64,000 bases of DNA from UBA7239 sp964509075 (GTDB lineage Bacteria; Pseudomonadota; Gammaproteobacteria; Pseudomonadales; UBA7239), in the NCBI GenBank assembly GCA_964509075.1, contig CAZDWC010000005.1:1-64000 (forward strand), written 5' to 3'. The position numbers and the translations under genes were made by a program. The notes beneath the pieces are model-generated. The model made no database searches. It saw only the letters and a program-made list of their open reading frames with translations, and was not told where the DNA came from. This document shows positions 16,705 to 26,362 of the stretch, in pieces (the first letter of the stretch is position 1; each line of letters starts with the position of its first letter).

Positions 16705-17310
16705 ATGTCCTGCACCGGCGCTTGCGGCAGAGCGTATCAGCGCGGTTTTACCCTGCTCGAATTGTTGCTGGTGTTGTTTGTCATCGGCCTCATGGCGGGG
16801 CTTACCGTGATGAGTGTGTCCGGCAACCCGGAGCGCGAGTTTCGTCGCGATGCTGCGCGCTTGCAGCAGCTGCTGGGTATGGCACAAGACGAGGCACAGT
16901 TTGCGGGTGAAGAGTTGGGATTCTGGGTTGATCCCGAAGGCACGTCCTACAGCTTTTATCGCTTTGACGATGCGGAGCTGGCCTGGTTGTCTTACGAGAA
17001 GAGCGGATTTGAAAAGCGCGACTTGCCTGCCCGCTACAAGCTGGAAACTGAAGTGATGGGTGATGCCGTGGATCTGGCTGAGCTCTACAAGGATATTTAC
17101 AAGCTGAGTGACAAAGCGGGGGACGATGACGAAAAGCCACTGGTGCCCTGGCTGGTGTTTTTTTCAGATGGTCAGTACACGCCATTTCGTCTCTGGTTGA
17201 CGCATCCTGCGGTGCAGGAATTTGTCTTTGTGCTGGAAGGCGATGGTGTTGGCAAGATTCGCGTGCGCAAGGTTGATGCAGGCAACAAGCCGGATCTTGC
17301 GCATGAATAA
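16705..17310 (+). CDS. gspH: Minor pseudopilin GspH
   Basis: A 201-residue minor pseudopilin. The cleavage site is YQRG|FTLLELLLVLFVIG with Glu at +5, and a beta-rich globular domain follows (GEELGFWVDPEGTSYSFYRF). It starts ten bases after gspG, and its stop overlaps the first codons of gspI. The internal acidic stretch (KAGDDDEKP) is unusual but in frame. Confidence 0.94.
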   Translation: MSCTGACGRAYQRGFTLLELLLVLFVIGLMAGLTVMSVSGNPEREFRRDAARLQQLLGMAQDEAQFAGEELGFWVDPEGTSYSFYRFDDAELAWLSYEKSGFEKRDLPARYKLETEVMGDAVDLAELYKDIYKLSDKAGDDDEKPLVPWLVFFSDGQYTPFRLWLTHPAVQEFVFVLEGDGVGKIRVRKVDAGNKPDLAHE

Positions 17311-17683
17311 AAATTCCTGCGCCGGTTTTACCCTGATTGAAGTCATGGTTGCGTTGGTGATTTTTGCTGTCCTGTCCGTGACGCTGCTGACTCGGCTTGG
17401 AGAAAATCTGCGAGCCGAGCATTATCTGCAGACCAAATTGCTCGCGACGCAAGTGGCAGACAATGCACTGAATGAGTTGCGCATCAAGCGTGATTGGTCT
17501 GCCATTGCCGACAAGTCGGATGAGGTGGACATGGCTGGTCAGACCTGGCAGGTGAAGATGTCGGTTGTCGATACCGATAATGAAAACCTGAAGAAAGTCG
17601 AAGTGCAGGTCGGCCAGAAAGCGGATCATGGTAGTGATATTCACTATGTGGTTTCGCTCACCAGTTATCTGGGGCGCTACTGA
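17303..17683 (+). CDS. gspI: Minor pseudopilin GspI
   Basis: A 126-residue minor pseudopilin that, with GspJ and GspK, forms the pseudopilus tip. The cleavage site is CAG|FTLIEVMVALVIFAV. ATG 17303 (MNKNSCAGF) overlaps the end of gspH by eight bases, which explains the very short leader; an upstream in-frame start would destroy the prepilin leader. The stop overlaps the gspJ start by one base (TGATG). Confidence 0.95.
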   Translation: MNKNSCAGFTLIEVMVALVIFAVLSVTLLTRLGENLRAEHYLQTKLLATQVADNALNELRIKRDWSAIADKSDEVDMAGQTWQVKMSVVDTDNENLKKVEVQVGQKADHGSDIHYVVSLTSYLGRY

Positions 17684-18408
17684 TGCGAATGCCAGACAAT
17701 ATTCGCCAGCGTGGTTTTACCCTGCTCGAAGTCTTGGTGGCCATTGCTGTTTTTGCAGTGGTTTCCGCTGGTGTATATCGCGTGTTGGCTGCGATGGTGC
17801 AGTCACAGGATACGGTAGTGAAGCACGCGGATTCGCTGCATGAAATCCAGCGCGCCATGCGTATCCTGGCGGATGATGTCGAGCAAGTCGTGATGCGCGA
17901 TATTGTCGATGACAACGGTCATCGACATGCGGCACTGATTTCGGATGATGAGGATTTTCTGTTGCAGTTCACCCGTCAGGGTGTGCGCAATCCCCTGTTG
18001 TTGAATCGCAGCGATTTACAGAGAGTGGCCTATTCGCTCGGGCCGGAGCCTGCGCAGGAGGGCGATGATGCAGACAGTGCTGCTGCGCGCAGCCGTCGCC
18101 AGTCTTCCGGCCGGGAGAGCCATTTGTTGCGTCATACCTGGGGTGCGCTGGATCCGCTTGATGATACTGAGGAAATCGTTCAGGTCTTGCTGCATGATGT
18201 TGATGAAATGAGTATGGAATTTCTTGATGGCGAGGGTCGCTGGATCAATCGCTGGCCCGACAAGAAGCCTGGCAATCAAGTGCACATGAGGGATTTGCCG
18301 GTGGCGATTCGCCTGGTGATGAAAACGGTGCGTTATGGTGAGATTCGTCGCACATTCCAGCTCGGCAATGTCGTTGAAAAGAGAAAACAGCAGGAGGCGG
18401 CGCAATGA
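17683..18408 (+). CDS. gspJ: Minor pseudopilin GspJ
   Basis: A 241-residue minor pseudopilin with the site RQRG|FTLLEVLVAIAVFAV, then HADSLHEIQRAMRILADDVE typical of GspJ. An insertion rich in Ser/Arg/Asp (about 125-145) is probably a surface loop. It is translationally coupled at both ends: it starts inside the gspI stop, and its own stop overlaps the gspK start (ATGA). Confidence 0.95.
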   Translation: MRMPDNIRQRGFTLLEVLVAIAVFAVVSAGVYRVLAAMVQSQDTVVKHADSLHEIQRAMRILADDVEQVVMRDIVDDNGHRHAALISDDEDFLLQFTRQGVRNPLLLNRSDLQRVAYSLGPEPAQEGDDADSAAARSRRQSSGRESHLLRHTWGALDPLDDTEEIVQVLLHDVDEMSMEFLDGEGRWINRWPDKKPGNQVHMRDLPVAIRLVMKTVRYGEIRRTFQLGNVVEKRKQQEAAQ

Positions 18409-19475
18409 CATTCCGTTGGGCTGTTTCGCAGCGTGGCATTGCCGTTATTACCGTATTGCTGGCATTGGCGATTGCAGTGTTGATCAGTTCCGAAGTCATC
18501 ATGCGCGTCTATTGGGGTATGAAACGCACCGAAAGTCAGCTCAATGCCGAGCAGGCTTGGCAGTACGCGCTTGGAGGCGAAGCCTGGGCACGCCAGCAAT
18601 TGGCGGCTGATTATGCACATGACAAGTCGTCACAGAAGGTGGACTGGTTTCGCGAGGACTGGGCGCTGCCGGCACAGACGCTGAAGGTCGATGGCGGTTT
18701 CATCGAACTTGAAATCTATGACATGCAATCCCGTTTCAATCTCAACAACCTGATAGATGACAAGGGGCAGATAGTCATTGAGCAGGTGAATATTTTCTCG
18801 CGGTTGCTGGCCTACCTCGGCGTCAATGCCGGTTATGCCGATCTTGCAGCGCGCTGGGCCAGTTATGTTCGCGATACCGGCAACGAATACGGCACGGAAG
18901 AGTTGCCTTATCTTGCGGGAGATACCCAGTTTGGCAGCGTGAGTGAGCTGCGTTTGTTGCGCGACATGGATCTTGCGCAGTACCAGAAACTGGTGCCGTT
19001 TGTGTCGGCACTGCCGCTGCCAGTCAAGATCAATATCAACACCGCCCCGGAGCCAGTGCTGGCCAGCCTGACCAAGACAGCCAATCAGGAGCGTCTGCAG
19101 CAGTTCCTGCAGATGCGCGACAGCAGGGAAACGGGCTTGTCATCGGGCAGCGAGTTTATCAATATGATGGGCGTGCAGGACAATTCACTCACCAAGGATG
19201 ATGTTGCGGTCAGCAGCGAATACTTTGAGGTGCGTGTGCGTACCCAATATAACGATCGCAAGGCTTATCTGGTGTCTACCCTGTTCCGCAATGCAGAAAC
19301 CGGTGAAATTGTTTTATTGTCGCGGGATCGCAGTCAGCGTTTTGTGTTTATGAACTCTGCGCTCGAACCGGGTCAAAGCGCAGGGAAAGATGGCGATGAA
19401 AATGATGCCGATGAAAAAGACCGGAAAAAACGCAAATCGTCCACGCGTACGGGGCGGGATGATGGCAATGAATAA
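18405..19475 (+). CDS. gspK: Tip pseudopilin GspK
   Basis: A 356-residue GspK, the large tip pseudopilin. Its leader reads SQRG|IAVITVLLALAIAVL and lacks Glu at +5, which is the known hallmark of GspK and agrees with a tip position. The body has the typical DMQSRFNLNNLID motif and ININTAPEPVLASL. The C terminus is extended by a highly charged tail (Asp/Glu/Lys/Arg, about 40 residues) that is probably disordered. The start overlaps the gspJ stop. Confidence 0.96.
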   Translation: MTFRWAVSQRGIAVITVLLALAIAVLISSEVIMRVYWGMKRTESQLNAEQAWQYALGGEAWARQQLAADYAHDKSSQKVDWFREDWALPAQTLKVDGGFIELEIYDMQSRFNLNNLIDDKGQIVIEQVNIFSRLLAYLGVNAGYADLAARWASYVRDTGNEYGTEELPYLAGDTQFGSVSELRLLRDMDLAQYQKLVPFVSALPLPVKININTAPEPVLASLTKTANQERLQQFLQMRDSRETGLSSGSEFINMMGVQDNSLTKDDVAVSSEYFEVRVRTQYNDRKAYLVSTLFRNAETGEIVLLSRDRSQRFVFMNSALEPGQSAGKDGDENDADEKDRKKRKSSTRTGRDDGNE

Positions 19476-19492
19476 TCGTATGAGTGCAAGGC

Positions 19493-20755
19493 ATGAATAA
19501 TGTAATGGTGCGTGTGCTGTGGCCGCAGCAGGCGGGGCTGGAAGTCGGGCAGTGGTCTGCTGAATATGTGTCAGGAGTGATGCCGGGTGATGGTGGCGAA
19601 CGGACGGACTGCCTGGAAGATCTGTTGAAGCGCGCGTCTGCTGCGCAGTCACAGGGTGCAAGTCTGACTGTGATTCTGCCGGCCGAGCTCAGTCTGTTCG
19701 AGCGCGTGCAACTGCCGGCGCGCAACCAGCGTCAGGCACTTCAGGCACTGCCGTTTGTGGTTGAGGAGCTGTTGGCAACGGACATCGAGGATGTGCATCT
19801 GGCGGTGGGCAACAAACAGGCGGATGGTGCCTGGCCGGTGCTGGTACTTGATCTTCAATTGATGAAATCCCTTTTTGCGTTGTTTGAGCAGTGCGAAGTG
19901 CGGCCCCAAGCGTTGTATGTCGATGCGCAGTTGCTGTCGGTTGCTGAGGGAGAGCTGTGTGTGCTGATGTGCGGCGATCGCGTTTTGTTGCATTCAGCTG
20001 TCCTCTCGGTTGCTCTTGCCTTGGACGCAGCGGTGGAAATGCTGCATTTGTTGACGGCCGACAGCCGCTATACGCGCGTCAGTCTGCAGGTGGAGGACGG
20101 CAACGAACGGCAGGCCTTGCTGGCACAGCAGTTGTCGGTGGAGTTTTCGGCGTTGGACGAGGTGCAGACTTCGCTGCAGACGCTGGATGCGGCTGCAATT
20201 GCAGCGAGATTCCAGCAATTCGGCAATTCTGCCATCAATCTGCTGCAAGGGGTGTTTCACATCAAGCCACTGTCGGTTGGTCGTCCGTGGTGGCAATTGG
20301 TGGCTGCAGTGCTGCTGTTTGCGGTGATCGGTCAGACCGGTTTGCAAGTGGTCAGTGGCTGGTATTTCAACCGGCAGGCTTTGGCCATGGAGCGAATGTC
20401 GGAAGATATTTACCGCAAGCTGTTGCCGGATGCCCGGCAGGTCAGCAATCCCCGCAAACGTTTGCAGGGCCGACTCAATGGGGATGGTGCGCCGGCTTCT
20501 GCGGACAGCTCCTTTGCCTATATGTTTGGCAGTAGCGTGCAAGCCATCAGTAGTCTCAGTGGTCTCAGCATTGGTCAGTTGCGCTACGAGGGCAAGCGCG
20601 GTGAGTTGCAGCTGGAAGTGAAAGCGCAGAACATCGAATTGCTCGACAGCTTCAAGCAGGCAGTGGATCAGGCCGGTCTGCATGCGGAAATTTCGTCTGC
20701 CAACGAGGGTGAAGCGGGAATTGTTGGTCGTATACAGATCAGGACGGGAGCATGA
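19493..20755 (+). CDS. gspL: Type II secretion protein GspL
   Basis: A 420-residue bitopic protein that recruits GspE to the membrane. The N-terminal cytoplasmic part (about 1-250) has the actin-like fold features of GspL, for example LPARNQRQALQALPFVVEE. One membrane helix lies near LVAAVLLFAVIGQTGLQVV, and a periplasmic ferredoxin-like domain closes the protein. I chose ATG 19493 (MNNVMVRVLW); GTG 19484 and ATG 19505 are alternatives and no strong ribosome binding site decides. The stop overlaps gspM. Confidence 0.94.
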   Translation: MNNVMVRVLWPQQAGLEVGQWSAEYVSGVMPGDGGERTDCLEDLLKRASAAQSQGASLTVILPAELSLFERVQLPARNQRQALQALPFVVEELLATDIEDVHLAVGNKQADGAWPVLVLDLQLMKSLFALFEQCEVRPQALYVDAQLLSVAEGELCVLMCGDRVLLHSAVLSVALALDAAVEMLHLLTADSRYTRVSLQVEDGNERQALLAQQLSVEFSALDEVQTSLQTLDAAAIAARFQQFGNSAINLLQGVFHIKPLSVGRPWWQLVAAVLLFAVIGQTGLQVVSGWYFNRQALAMERMSEDIYRKLLPDARQVSNPRKRLQGRLNGDGAPASADSSFAYMFGSSVQAISSLSGLSIGQLRYEGKRGELQLEVKAQNIELLDSFKQAVDQAGLHAEISSANEGEAGIVGRIQIRTGA

Positions 20756-21276
20756 GCATGAGCAAGATATTTGCAGGTGTAGCCCTCTTGCAGCAACGCT
20801 TCGCTGCTTTGCCGGTCAATGACAGGCGGGCACTGCTGGTGATGACGGCAGCAATTGTTCTCACGGCCGTATATTTCTCGTTGACGCTGAGTTATGGCTA
20901 TCAGCAGCGCGCCATTGCACAGTACAAAGTGGTGCGCGAGGATGCGCGCTGGATCAAGCTCAATCTCAAACAGATCGAAGCTGCCATTGGCAAGGTCGAG
21001 AAGACGCCGGTCGCAGTACCGGCAGATGGTGATGCTTCGCTGCTCAGTATTGCCAATGCATCGGCGAAGTCTTTCAATCTCAACTTCAAGCGTTTCCAGC
21101 CGGAAGCCGATACCGGTTTGCGGCTGTGGCTGGAGGCTGCGGAGTTCGACCAGATTCTGCGTTGGCTGGCGACGCTGGAGGCGCGTGGTGTGGTGCTGGA
21201 TCAGCTGGACATCGACCGTCTGGAAAAGCAGAACGGCATGGTGGATGCGCGTATCCTGCTGTCGCGCAAACCCTGA
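20752..21276 (+). CDS. gspM: Type II secretion protein GspM
   Basis: A 174-residue partner of GspL. It has a short cytoplasmic N terminus, one membrane helix (ALLVMTAAIVLTAVYFSLTL) and a small periplasmic ferredoxin-like domain (KSFNLNFKRFQPEADTGLRL). It starts inside the gspL stop codon region (ATG 20752; ATG 20758 also possible). It ends the operon; gspN is absent, as in many T2SS loci. Confidence 0.94.
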   Translation: MSMSKIFAGVALLQQRFAALPVNDRRALLVMTAAIVLTAVYFSLTLSYGYQQRAIAQYKVVREDARWIKLNLKQIEAAIGKVEKTPVAVPADGDASLLSIANASAKSFNLNFKRFQPEADTGLRLWLEAAEFDQILRWLATLEARGVVLDQLDIDRLEKQNGMVDARILLSRKP

Positions 21277-21280
21277 TCAG

Positions 21281-21307
21281 AAAAAACCTGACGCGGGTCA
21301 ATTTTTT
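21281..21307 (+). terminator. Weak terminator-like structure after gspM
   Basis: Five bases after the gspM stop, six A are followed by a TGAC/GTCA stem (21289-21292 with 21297-21300) and then a T-run to 21307; the A and T runs could extend the stem past a small bulge. The rest of the 290-base gap to nuoA holds a further short hairpin near 21351-21368 and presumably the nuo promoter, but I see no promoter close to consensus. Confidence 0.35.
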
Positions 21308-21566
21308 GTCGCGGTTGATCCGTAACGTCAGGAGGCGTTACTGGGCTCTTGTTTCACAAGGGCTTTGCAGCAAAAAGCCACAATAAAACCGTGCAATATG
21401 CGGGTGGTTTCGGTAACATGCCGGCCGCGCGATGCATGGTCTACACTGAATCATATCGTCGTGCGGAGCACGCACCCCAGGGAGCGCTGGCAAGGAGCTG
21501 GCAAACCGGCCGGAGAGTGCATCCCGCTTGTCTTGAACCGCTTTTCTGTTGTATCGGGAGCCGTCT

Positions 21567-22016
21567 GTGTCTTCGTCCATCGAGAAGGTAGCAACACTGG
21601 CCCACAACTGGTCTTTCGGCATCTTTCTGCTGATTATTGCCGTGCTCTGTTGCTTCATGCTCGGCGTTTCCTGGTTTCTCGGCGGCCGTTATCGTGGCCG
21701 CGCAAAAAATGATCCCTTTGAGTCCGGTATTGTTTCGGTAGGCAGTGCGCGCATGCGCCTGTCGGCCAAGTTCTATCTCACCGCCATGTTCTTTGTGCTG
21801 TTCGATGTCGAAGCGCTGTTTCTCTATGCATGGGCGGTATCCGTGCGTGAGTCCGGCTGGGCCGGATTTGTCGAAGCCGTTGTTTTTATTACTGTGCTGT
21901 TGGCCGGTCTGATCTATATCTGGCGCATCGGCGCGCTGGACTGGGCGCCTGAAGCACGGCGGCAGAAGGCCCGGCATGCGCTGGAGCCCGGCCAGAATGC
22001 CGAGAAACACTCTTGA
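21567..22016 (+). CDS. nuoA: NADH:quinone oxidoreductase subunit A
   Basis: A membrane-arm subunit of complex I, 149 residues with three helices. Family motifs are NDPFESGIVSVGSARMRLS and KFYLTAMFFVLFDVEALFLY. The start is GTG 21567 (MSSSIEKVATL) with GGGAG seven bases upstream; a TTG at 21549 is less likely. It is the first of 13 nuo genes, all on the plus strand in canonical order, encoding the complete proton-pumping NADH dehydrogenase. Confidence 0.96.
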   Translation: MSSSIEKVATLAHNWSFGIFLLIIAVLCCFMLGVSWFLGGRYRGRAKNDPFESGIVSVGSARMRLSAKFYLTAMFFVLFDVEALFLYAWAVSVRESGWAGFVEAVVFITVLLAGLIYIWRIGALDWAPEARRQKARHALEPGQNAEKHS

Positions 22017-22042
22017 TACAGAACTGAATATCCGAGGTTGCG

Positions 22043-22714
22043 ATGGACTACACACTGACACGCATTGATCCAGACGCCCCCGGCCGTTATCCCCCGGTCA
22101 ATCGCCAGGTGGTGCGCGATCCGCTCGAAGAGCAGGTTCACAAGAACATCTTCATGGGCAAGCTGGAGAATATCCTCCACAACGCCGTCAACTGGGGCCG
22201 CAAGAACTCGCTGTGGCCCTACAACTTTGGCTTGAGCTGCTGTTATGTCGAAATGGCCACCTCTTTCACGTCTCCCCATGACGTAGCACGTTTTGGTGCC
22301 GAAGTTATCCGGGCGTCGCCGCGCCAGGCTGACCTGATGGTAGTGGCGGGCACCTGCTTCATCAAAATGGCGCCCGTCGTGCAGCGTCTTTATGAGCAGA
22401 TGCTGGAGCCTAAATGGGTGATTTCCATGGGTTCCTGCGCCAACTCTGGCGGCATGTATGACATCTATTCGGTCGTGCAAGGTGTGGACAAGTTTCTACC
22501 GGTGGATGTGTATATCCCTGGATGCCCGCCGCGGCCGGAAGCATTCCTGCAGGGCTTGATGCTGTTGCAGGACGCCATTGGCAAGGAACGCCGCCCGTTG
22601 TCATGGGTGGTGGGCGAGCAGGGCGTGTACAAGGCCAATATGCCGGCCCAGCGCGACCTGAAGCAGGCCGAGCGCTGTGCCGTGCAGGTGCTACGCACGC
22701 CGGATCAGGTTTGA
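22043..22714 (+). CDS. nuoB: NADH:quinone oxidoreductase subunit B (cluster N2)
   Basis: A 223-residue connecting-arm subunit that holds the terminal [4Fe-4S] cluster N2, which passes electrons to quinone. The N2 ligands are visible in FGLSCCYVEM (tandem Cys), GTCFIKMAP, and the PGCPPRPEA motif near the C terminus. It is preceded by nuoA at 26 bases and followed by nuoCD. Confidence 0.97.
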   Translation: MDYTLTRIDPDAPGRYPPVNRQVVRDPLEEQVHKNIFMGKLENILHNAVNWGRKNSLWPYNFGLSCCYVEMATSFTSPHDVARFGAEVIRASPRQADLMVVAGTCFIKMAPVVQRLYEQMLEPKWVISMGSCANSGGMYDIYSVVQGVDKFLPVDVYIPGCPPRPEAFLQGLMLLQDAIGKERRPLSWVVGEQGVYKANMPAQRDLKQAERCAVQVLRTPDQV

Positions 22715-22757
22715 GCTTCTTATCGGGTTTCATGAATTGCAGACTGGACGTTGACGC

Positions 22758-24554
22758 GTGACGCAAGAGACAGACATCCAACATCCCGCTCCTGATGCGC
22801 CGCCGCCGGCGGGCACTGAGCATGAGATTGTGCGCGAATTGCACGCCCGTTTTGGCGCCGGCATCTGCCGCTTCCAGCGTACGCGCGACGGTGTGCCCAC
22901 ACTCTGGGTGCCGCGCGAGCGCTTGGTTGAAGTGCTGCGTTTCCTGCGTGACGTGCCGCGTCCGTATGTGATGTTGTATGACCTGTCCGCCATTGACGAG
23001 CAGCTGCGTACCTATCGTCGCGGTCAGCCGCCATCAGAGTTCACGGTTTTCTACCATCTGCTGTCCATCGACAGAAATAGCGATGTGCGCGTCAAAGTGG
23101 CGTTGCAGGCCAGTGATTTGCACTTGCCGACAGTATCCGGCATCTGGCCCAACGCCAGCTGGTACGAGCGTGAAGTGTGGGACATGTTCGGCATTGTGTT
23201 CGATGGCCACCCGCATTTGTCGCGCATTCTGATGCCGATGAACTGGCAAGGGCATCCACTGCGCAAGAGTTATCCAGCGCGCGCGACCGAATTTGATCCG
23301 TTTTATCTCGATGCCGCGAAACAGGATGCTGAGCAGGAAGCGCTGCGTTTCAAACCCGAAGACTGGGGTATGAAACGCAGTACCGAAAACGAAGACTTCA
23401 TGTTCCTCAATCTCGGCCCCAACCATCCATCGGCACACGGTGCGTTCCGTATCGTGTTGCAACTGGACGGTGAAGAGATTGTCGATTGTGTGCCGGATAT
23501 CGGCTATCACCATCGCGGCGCCGAGAAAATGGCCGAGCGCCAGAGCTGGCACTCCTACATTCCGTACACTGACCGCATCGATTACCTCGGCGGTGTGATG
23601 AACAACTTGCCGTATGTGCTGGCAGTGGAAAATCTTGCCGGCATCAAGGTACCAGCGCGCGTGGAAGTGATACGCGTGATGATGGCGGAGTTTTTCCGTA
23701 TCACGTCGCACCTGTTGTTCCTCGGTACCTACATTCAGGATGTCGGCGGTATGACGCCGATTTTCTACATGTTCACCGACAGGCAGAAAGCCTACGACGT
23801 CATTGAAGCCATTACCGGTTTTCGCATGCACCCGGCTTGGTATCGCATCGGTGGTCTGGCGCACGATCTGCCGCGCGGCTGGGATACCAAGGTGCGCGAA
23901 TTCCTCGACTGGATGCCCAAGCGTCTCGACGAATACGAAAAAGCAGCATTCATGAATGGCATTCTGCGCGCACGTACTATCGGCGTGGCGAAGTACAACA
24001 GCAAGGAAGCACTGGAATGGGGTGTGACAGGCCCTGGTTTGCGCGCAACAGGTGTGGATTACGATTTGCGCAAGCAGCGTCCGTACTCCGGTTACGAACG
24101 TTTTGATTTTGAGGTGCCGCTTGCCGCCAATGGCGATGCCTATGATCGCGCCATGGTGCGTCTCGAAGAAATTCGGCAGAGCTTGCGCATCATTCGCCAA
24201 TGTCTGGAAAACATGCCGGAAGGGCCGTACAAGGCCGATCATCCGCTCACCTGTCCGCCGCCGAAAGAGCGCACGTTGCAGGATATTGAAACACTGATTA
24301 CGCACTTCCTGAGTGTGTCGTGGGGGCCTGTCATGCCGGCCGGTGAAAGCAGTCAGATGATTGAAGCGACCAAAGGCATCAACAGTTATTACATCGTGTC
24401 GGATGCCAGTACGATGAGTTATCGCACGCGCATTCGCACGCCCAGCTTCCCGCATTTGCAACAAATTCCCTCGGTGATTCGCGGATCCATGATCCCGGAT
24501 CTGATCGCCTATCTGGCTTCCATTGACTTTGTGATGGCTGATGTCGACCGCTGA
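22758..24554 (+). CDS. nuoC: NADH:quinone oxidoreductase fused subunit C/D
   Basis: A 598-residue fusion of NuoC (about 1-200; 30-kDa motif WYEREVWDMFGIVFDGHPHL) and NuoD (about 210-598; NLGPNHPSAHGAFRIVL, IGYHHRGAEKMAE and the C-terminal DPVIGSMIPD-like region). NuoD forms the quinone pocket with NuoB, with the conserved His and Tyr residues in place. The fusion is characteristic of gammaproteobacteria. The start GTG 22758 has only a weak ribosome binding site. The 3' end overlaps nuoE by 14 bases. Confidence 0.96.
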   Translation: MTQETDIQHPAPDAPPPAGTEHEIVRELHARFGAGICRFQRTRDGVPTLWVPRERLVEVLRFLRDVPRPYVMLYDLSAIDEQLRTYRRGQPPSEFTVFYHLLSIDRNSDVRVKVALQASDLHLPTVSGIWPNASWYEREVWDMFGIVFDGHPHLSRILMPMNWQGHPLRKSYPARATEFDPFYLDAAKQDAEQEALRFKPEDWGMKRSTENEDFMFLNLGPNHPSAHGAFRIVLQLDGEEIVDCVPDIGYHHRGAEKMAERQSWHSYIPYTDRIDYLGGVMNNLPYVLAVENLAGIKVPARVEVIRVMMAEFFRITSHLLFLGTYIQDVGGMTPIFYMFTDRQKAYDVIEAITGFRMHPAWYRIGGLAHDLPRGWDTKVREFLDWMPKRLDEYEKAAFMNGILRARTIGVAKYNSKEALEWGVTGPGLRATGVDYDLRKQRPYSGYERFDFEVPLAANGDAYDRAMVRLEEIRQSLRIIRQCLENMPEGPYKADHPLTCPPPKERTLQDIETLITHFLSVSWGPVMPAGESSQMIEATKGINSYYIVSDASTMSYRTRIRTPSFPHLQQIPSVIRGSMIPDLIAYLASIDFVMADVDR

Positions 24555-25065
24555 TTCCAAACCTGTTTCCTCCGTGCTCGCCAGTGATGGCGGGCGCTAC
24601 GTGCTCGCGCCTGAAGATCGCGCGGAAATCGAGCATTGCATTCACCACTATGACGATGCGCGTGCGGCATCTATTGATGCCTTGAAAATTGTGCAAAAAC
24701 GTCATGGTTGGGTGCCGGATGGTGCTATCGGCGCAATCGCTGAAGTGATCGGCATTCCCGGCTCGGATGTCGAAGGTGTTGCCACGTTCTACAACCTGAT
24801 TTTCCGCAAGCCGGTTGGTCGCCACGTGATCAAGGTTTGCGACAGCATCGGTTGTTTTTTGACGGGCTATGACGATTTGATTGCTGCAATCAAGAAGCAG
24901 CTTGGCATTGAATACGGGCAGACAACGCCTGACGGGCGTTTCACCTTGTTGCCGATTTGCTGTCTCGGCAATTGCGACAAGGGGCCGACACTGATGATCG
25001 ACAATGACACGCACGGCCCGGTGGCTATTGCCGATGTGCCAGCTTTGTTGGAGCGTTATGTATGA
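24541..25065 (+). CDS. nuoE: NADH:quinone oxidoreductase subunit E (cluster N1a)
   Basis: A 174-residue thioredoxin-like subunit of the NADH-oxidising module. The [2Fe-2S] cluster N1a ligands are visible as VCDSIGC and CCLGNCDKGP. ATG 24541 lies 14 bases inside nuoCD, and the stop overlaps nuoF, so the three are translationally coupled. Confidence 0.96.
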   Translation: MSTADSKPVSSVLASDGGRYVLAPEDRAEIEHCIHHYDDARAASIDALKIVQKRHGWVPDGAIGAIAEVIGIPGSDVEGVATFYNLIFRKPVGRHVIKVCDSIGCFLTGYDDLIAAIKKQLGIEYGQTTPDGRFTLLPICCLGNCDKGPTLMIDNDTHGPVAIADVPALLERYV

Positions 25066-26357
25066 CGACATTCAGCAAATCGCCTGATACACATCCACTC
25101 ACCTGGCGCATCGAGCGCCTCAATGGTGAACTGCTGAATTTGAAAAGCTACGAAGCGCTGGAAGGATTTTCCGCGCTGCGCAAGGTTGTGAAAGACATGG
25201 CGCCTTCCGACGTACAGGCACTGGTGAAAGATGCCAATTTGCGTGGCCGTGGCGGTGCAGGATTTCCGGCCGGCATCAAATGGTCGCTGGTGCCGATGGG
25301 CGAGGGCGCGCCCAAAAACAAATATCTGGTTTGCAACGCCGACGAAATGGAGCCGGGCACGTTCAAGGATCGTCTGTTGATGGAGCAATTGCCGCATCAA
25401 CTGGTGGAAGCCATGATTGTGGTTGGCTACGCATTGCAAGTCTCCAAAGCGTATATTTTCTTGCGCGGTGAATATGTGGTTGCGGCTGAGCGACTGAATC
25501 GTGCCATTGCCGAAGCAAAAGCGGCAGGTTATCTCGGCGACAATATTCTCGGTTCCGGTTGGGGCATGGAATTGTTCGTGCACACCGGCGCGGGTCGCTA
25601 TATCTGCGGTGAAGAAACAGCGTTGATCAATTCACTGGAAGGTCGTCGCGCCAATCCACGCGCCAAGCCACCGTTTCCGCAAGTGTCGGGTCTCTGGGGC
25701 AAGCCGACAGTCGTCAACAATGTTGAAACACTGAACAATGTGCCGGCCATCATCAATCGCGGCGCGGACTGGTTCAAAGGCTTGTCGCGCGGCAAGAGTC
25801 CGGATGCCGGCACCAAACTTTATGGCATGTCCGGACGTGTCAATCGCACCGGTGTCTGGGAGTTGCCGATAGGCACGACCGGTCGCGAAATTCTGGAAGA
25901 ACATGCCGGCGGCATGCAGAAAGGTCTTGATCTGATGTGTTGGCTGCCGGGTGGCGCTTCAACGGATTTCCTGCTGCCGGAACATCTCGATCTGGCAATG
26001 GATTACGACACCATCATGAAAGCCGGTAGCCGCATGGGTACGGGCTTGATGATGGTGGTGGACAGCAAGCAGAACATCGTTTCCGTGGTGCGCAATCTCG
26101 AACAGTTTTTTGCGCGCGAATCATGTGGTTGGTGCACGCCGTGCCGCGACGGTTTGCCGTGGACAGTAAAAGTCCTGCAAGCCATTGAGCGCGGTGAGGG
26201 TGCAGTCGGTGACATCGACATGCTGGAGCAGACCACGCGCTTCCTCGGTCCGGGTAAAACTTTTTGTGCGCACGCGCCGGGCGCGATGGAGCCTTTGCAA
26301 AGTGCATTGAAATTTTTCCGCGGTGAATTTGAACGCGGCATCAGACAGGCGGGTTGA
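25062..26357 (+). CDS. nuoF: NADH:quinone oxidoreductase subunit F (NADH/FMN site)
   Basis: A 431-residue subunit that binds NADH and FMN and holds cluster N3. The FMN/NADH motif is LRGRGGAGFPAGIKW, with NADEMEPGTFKDR and the Gly-rich HTGAGRYICGEETALINS. The N3 ligands are in ESCGWCTPCRDG and a distal Cys in GKTFCAHAPGA. It starts inside the nuoE stop (ATGA overlap), and nuoG begins a few bases after its stop. Confidence 0.97.
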   Translation: MTTFSKSPDTHPLTWRIERLNGELLNLKSYEALEGFSALRKVVKDMAPSDVQALVKDANLRGRGGAGFPAGIKWSLVPMGEGAPKNKYLVCNADEMEPGTFKDRLLMEQLPHQLVEAMIVVGYALQVSKAYIFLRGEYVVAAERLNRAIAEAKAAGYLGDNILGSGWGMELFVHTGAGRYICGEETALINSLEGRRANPRAKPPFPQVSGLWGKPTVVNNVETLNNVPAIINRGADWFKGLSRGKSPDAGTKLYGMSGRVNRTGVWELPIGTTGREILEEHAGGMQKGLDLMCWLPGGASTDFLLPEHLDLAMDYDTIMKAGSRMGTGLMMVVDSKQNIVSVVRNLEQFFARESCGWCTPCRDGLPWTVKVLQAIERGEGAVGDIDMLEQTTRFLGPGKTFCAHAPGAMEPLQSALKFFRGEFERGIRQAG

Positions 26358-26362
26358 TCGGT

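Noticed and set aside
23034..24560. Long open frame antisense to nuoCD (about 508 codons); similar long frames lie antisense to gspF/gspG (15369-16715) and nuoG (27239-28546).
   Set aside because: They mirror strongly coding genes, have no recognisable motifs and are explained by the codon bias of the sense genes.
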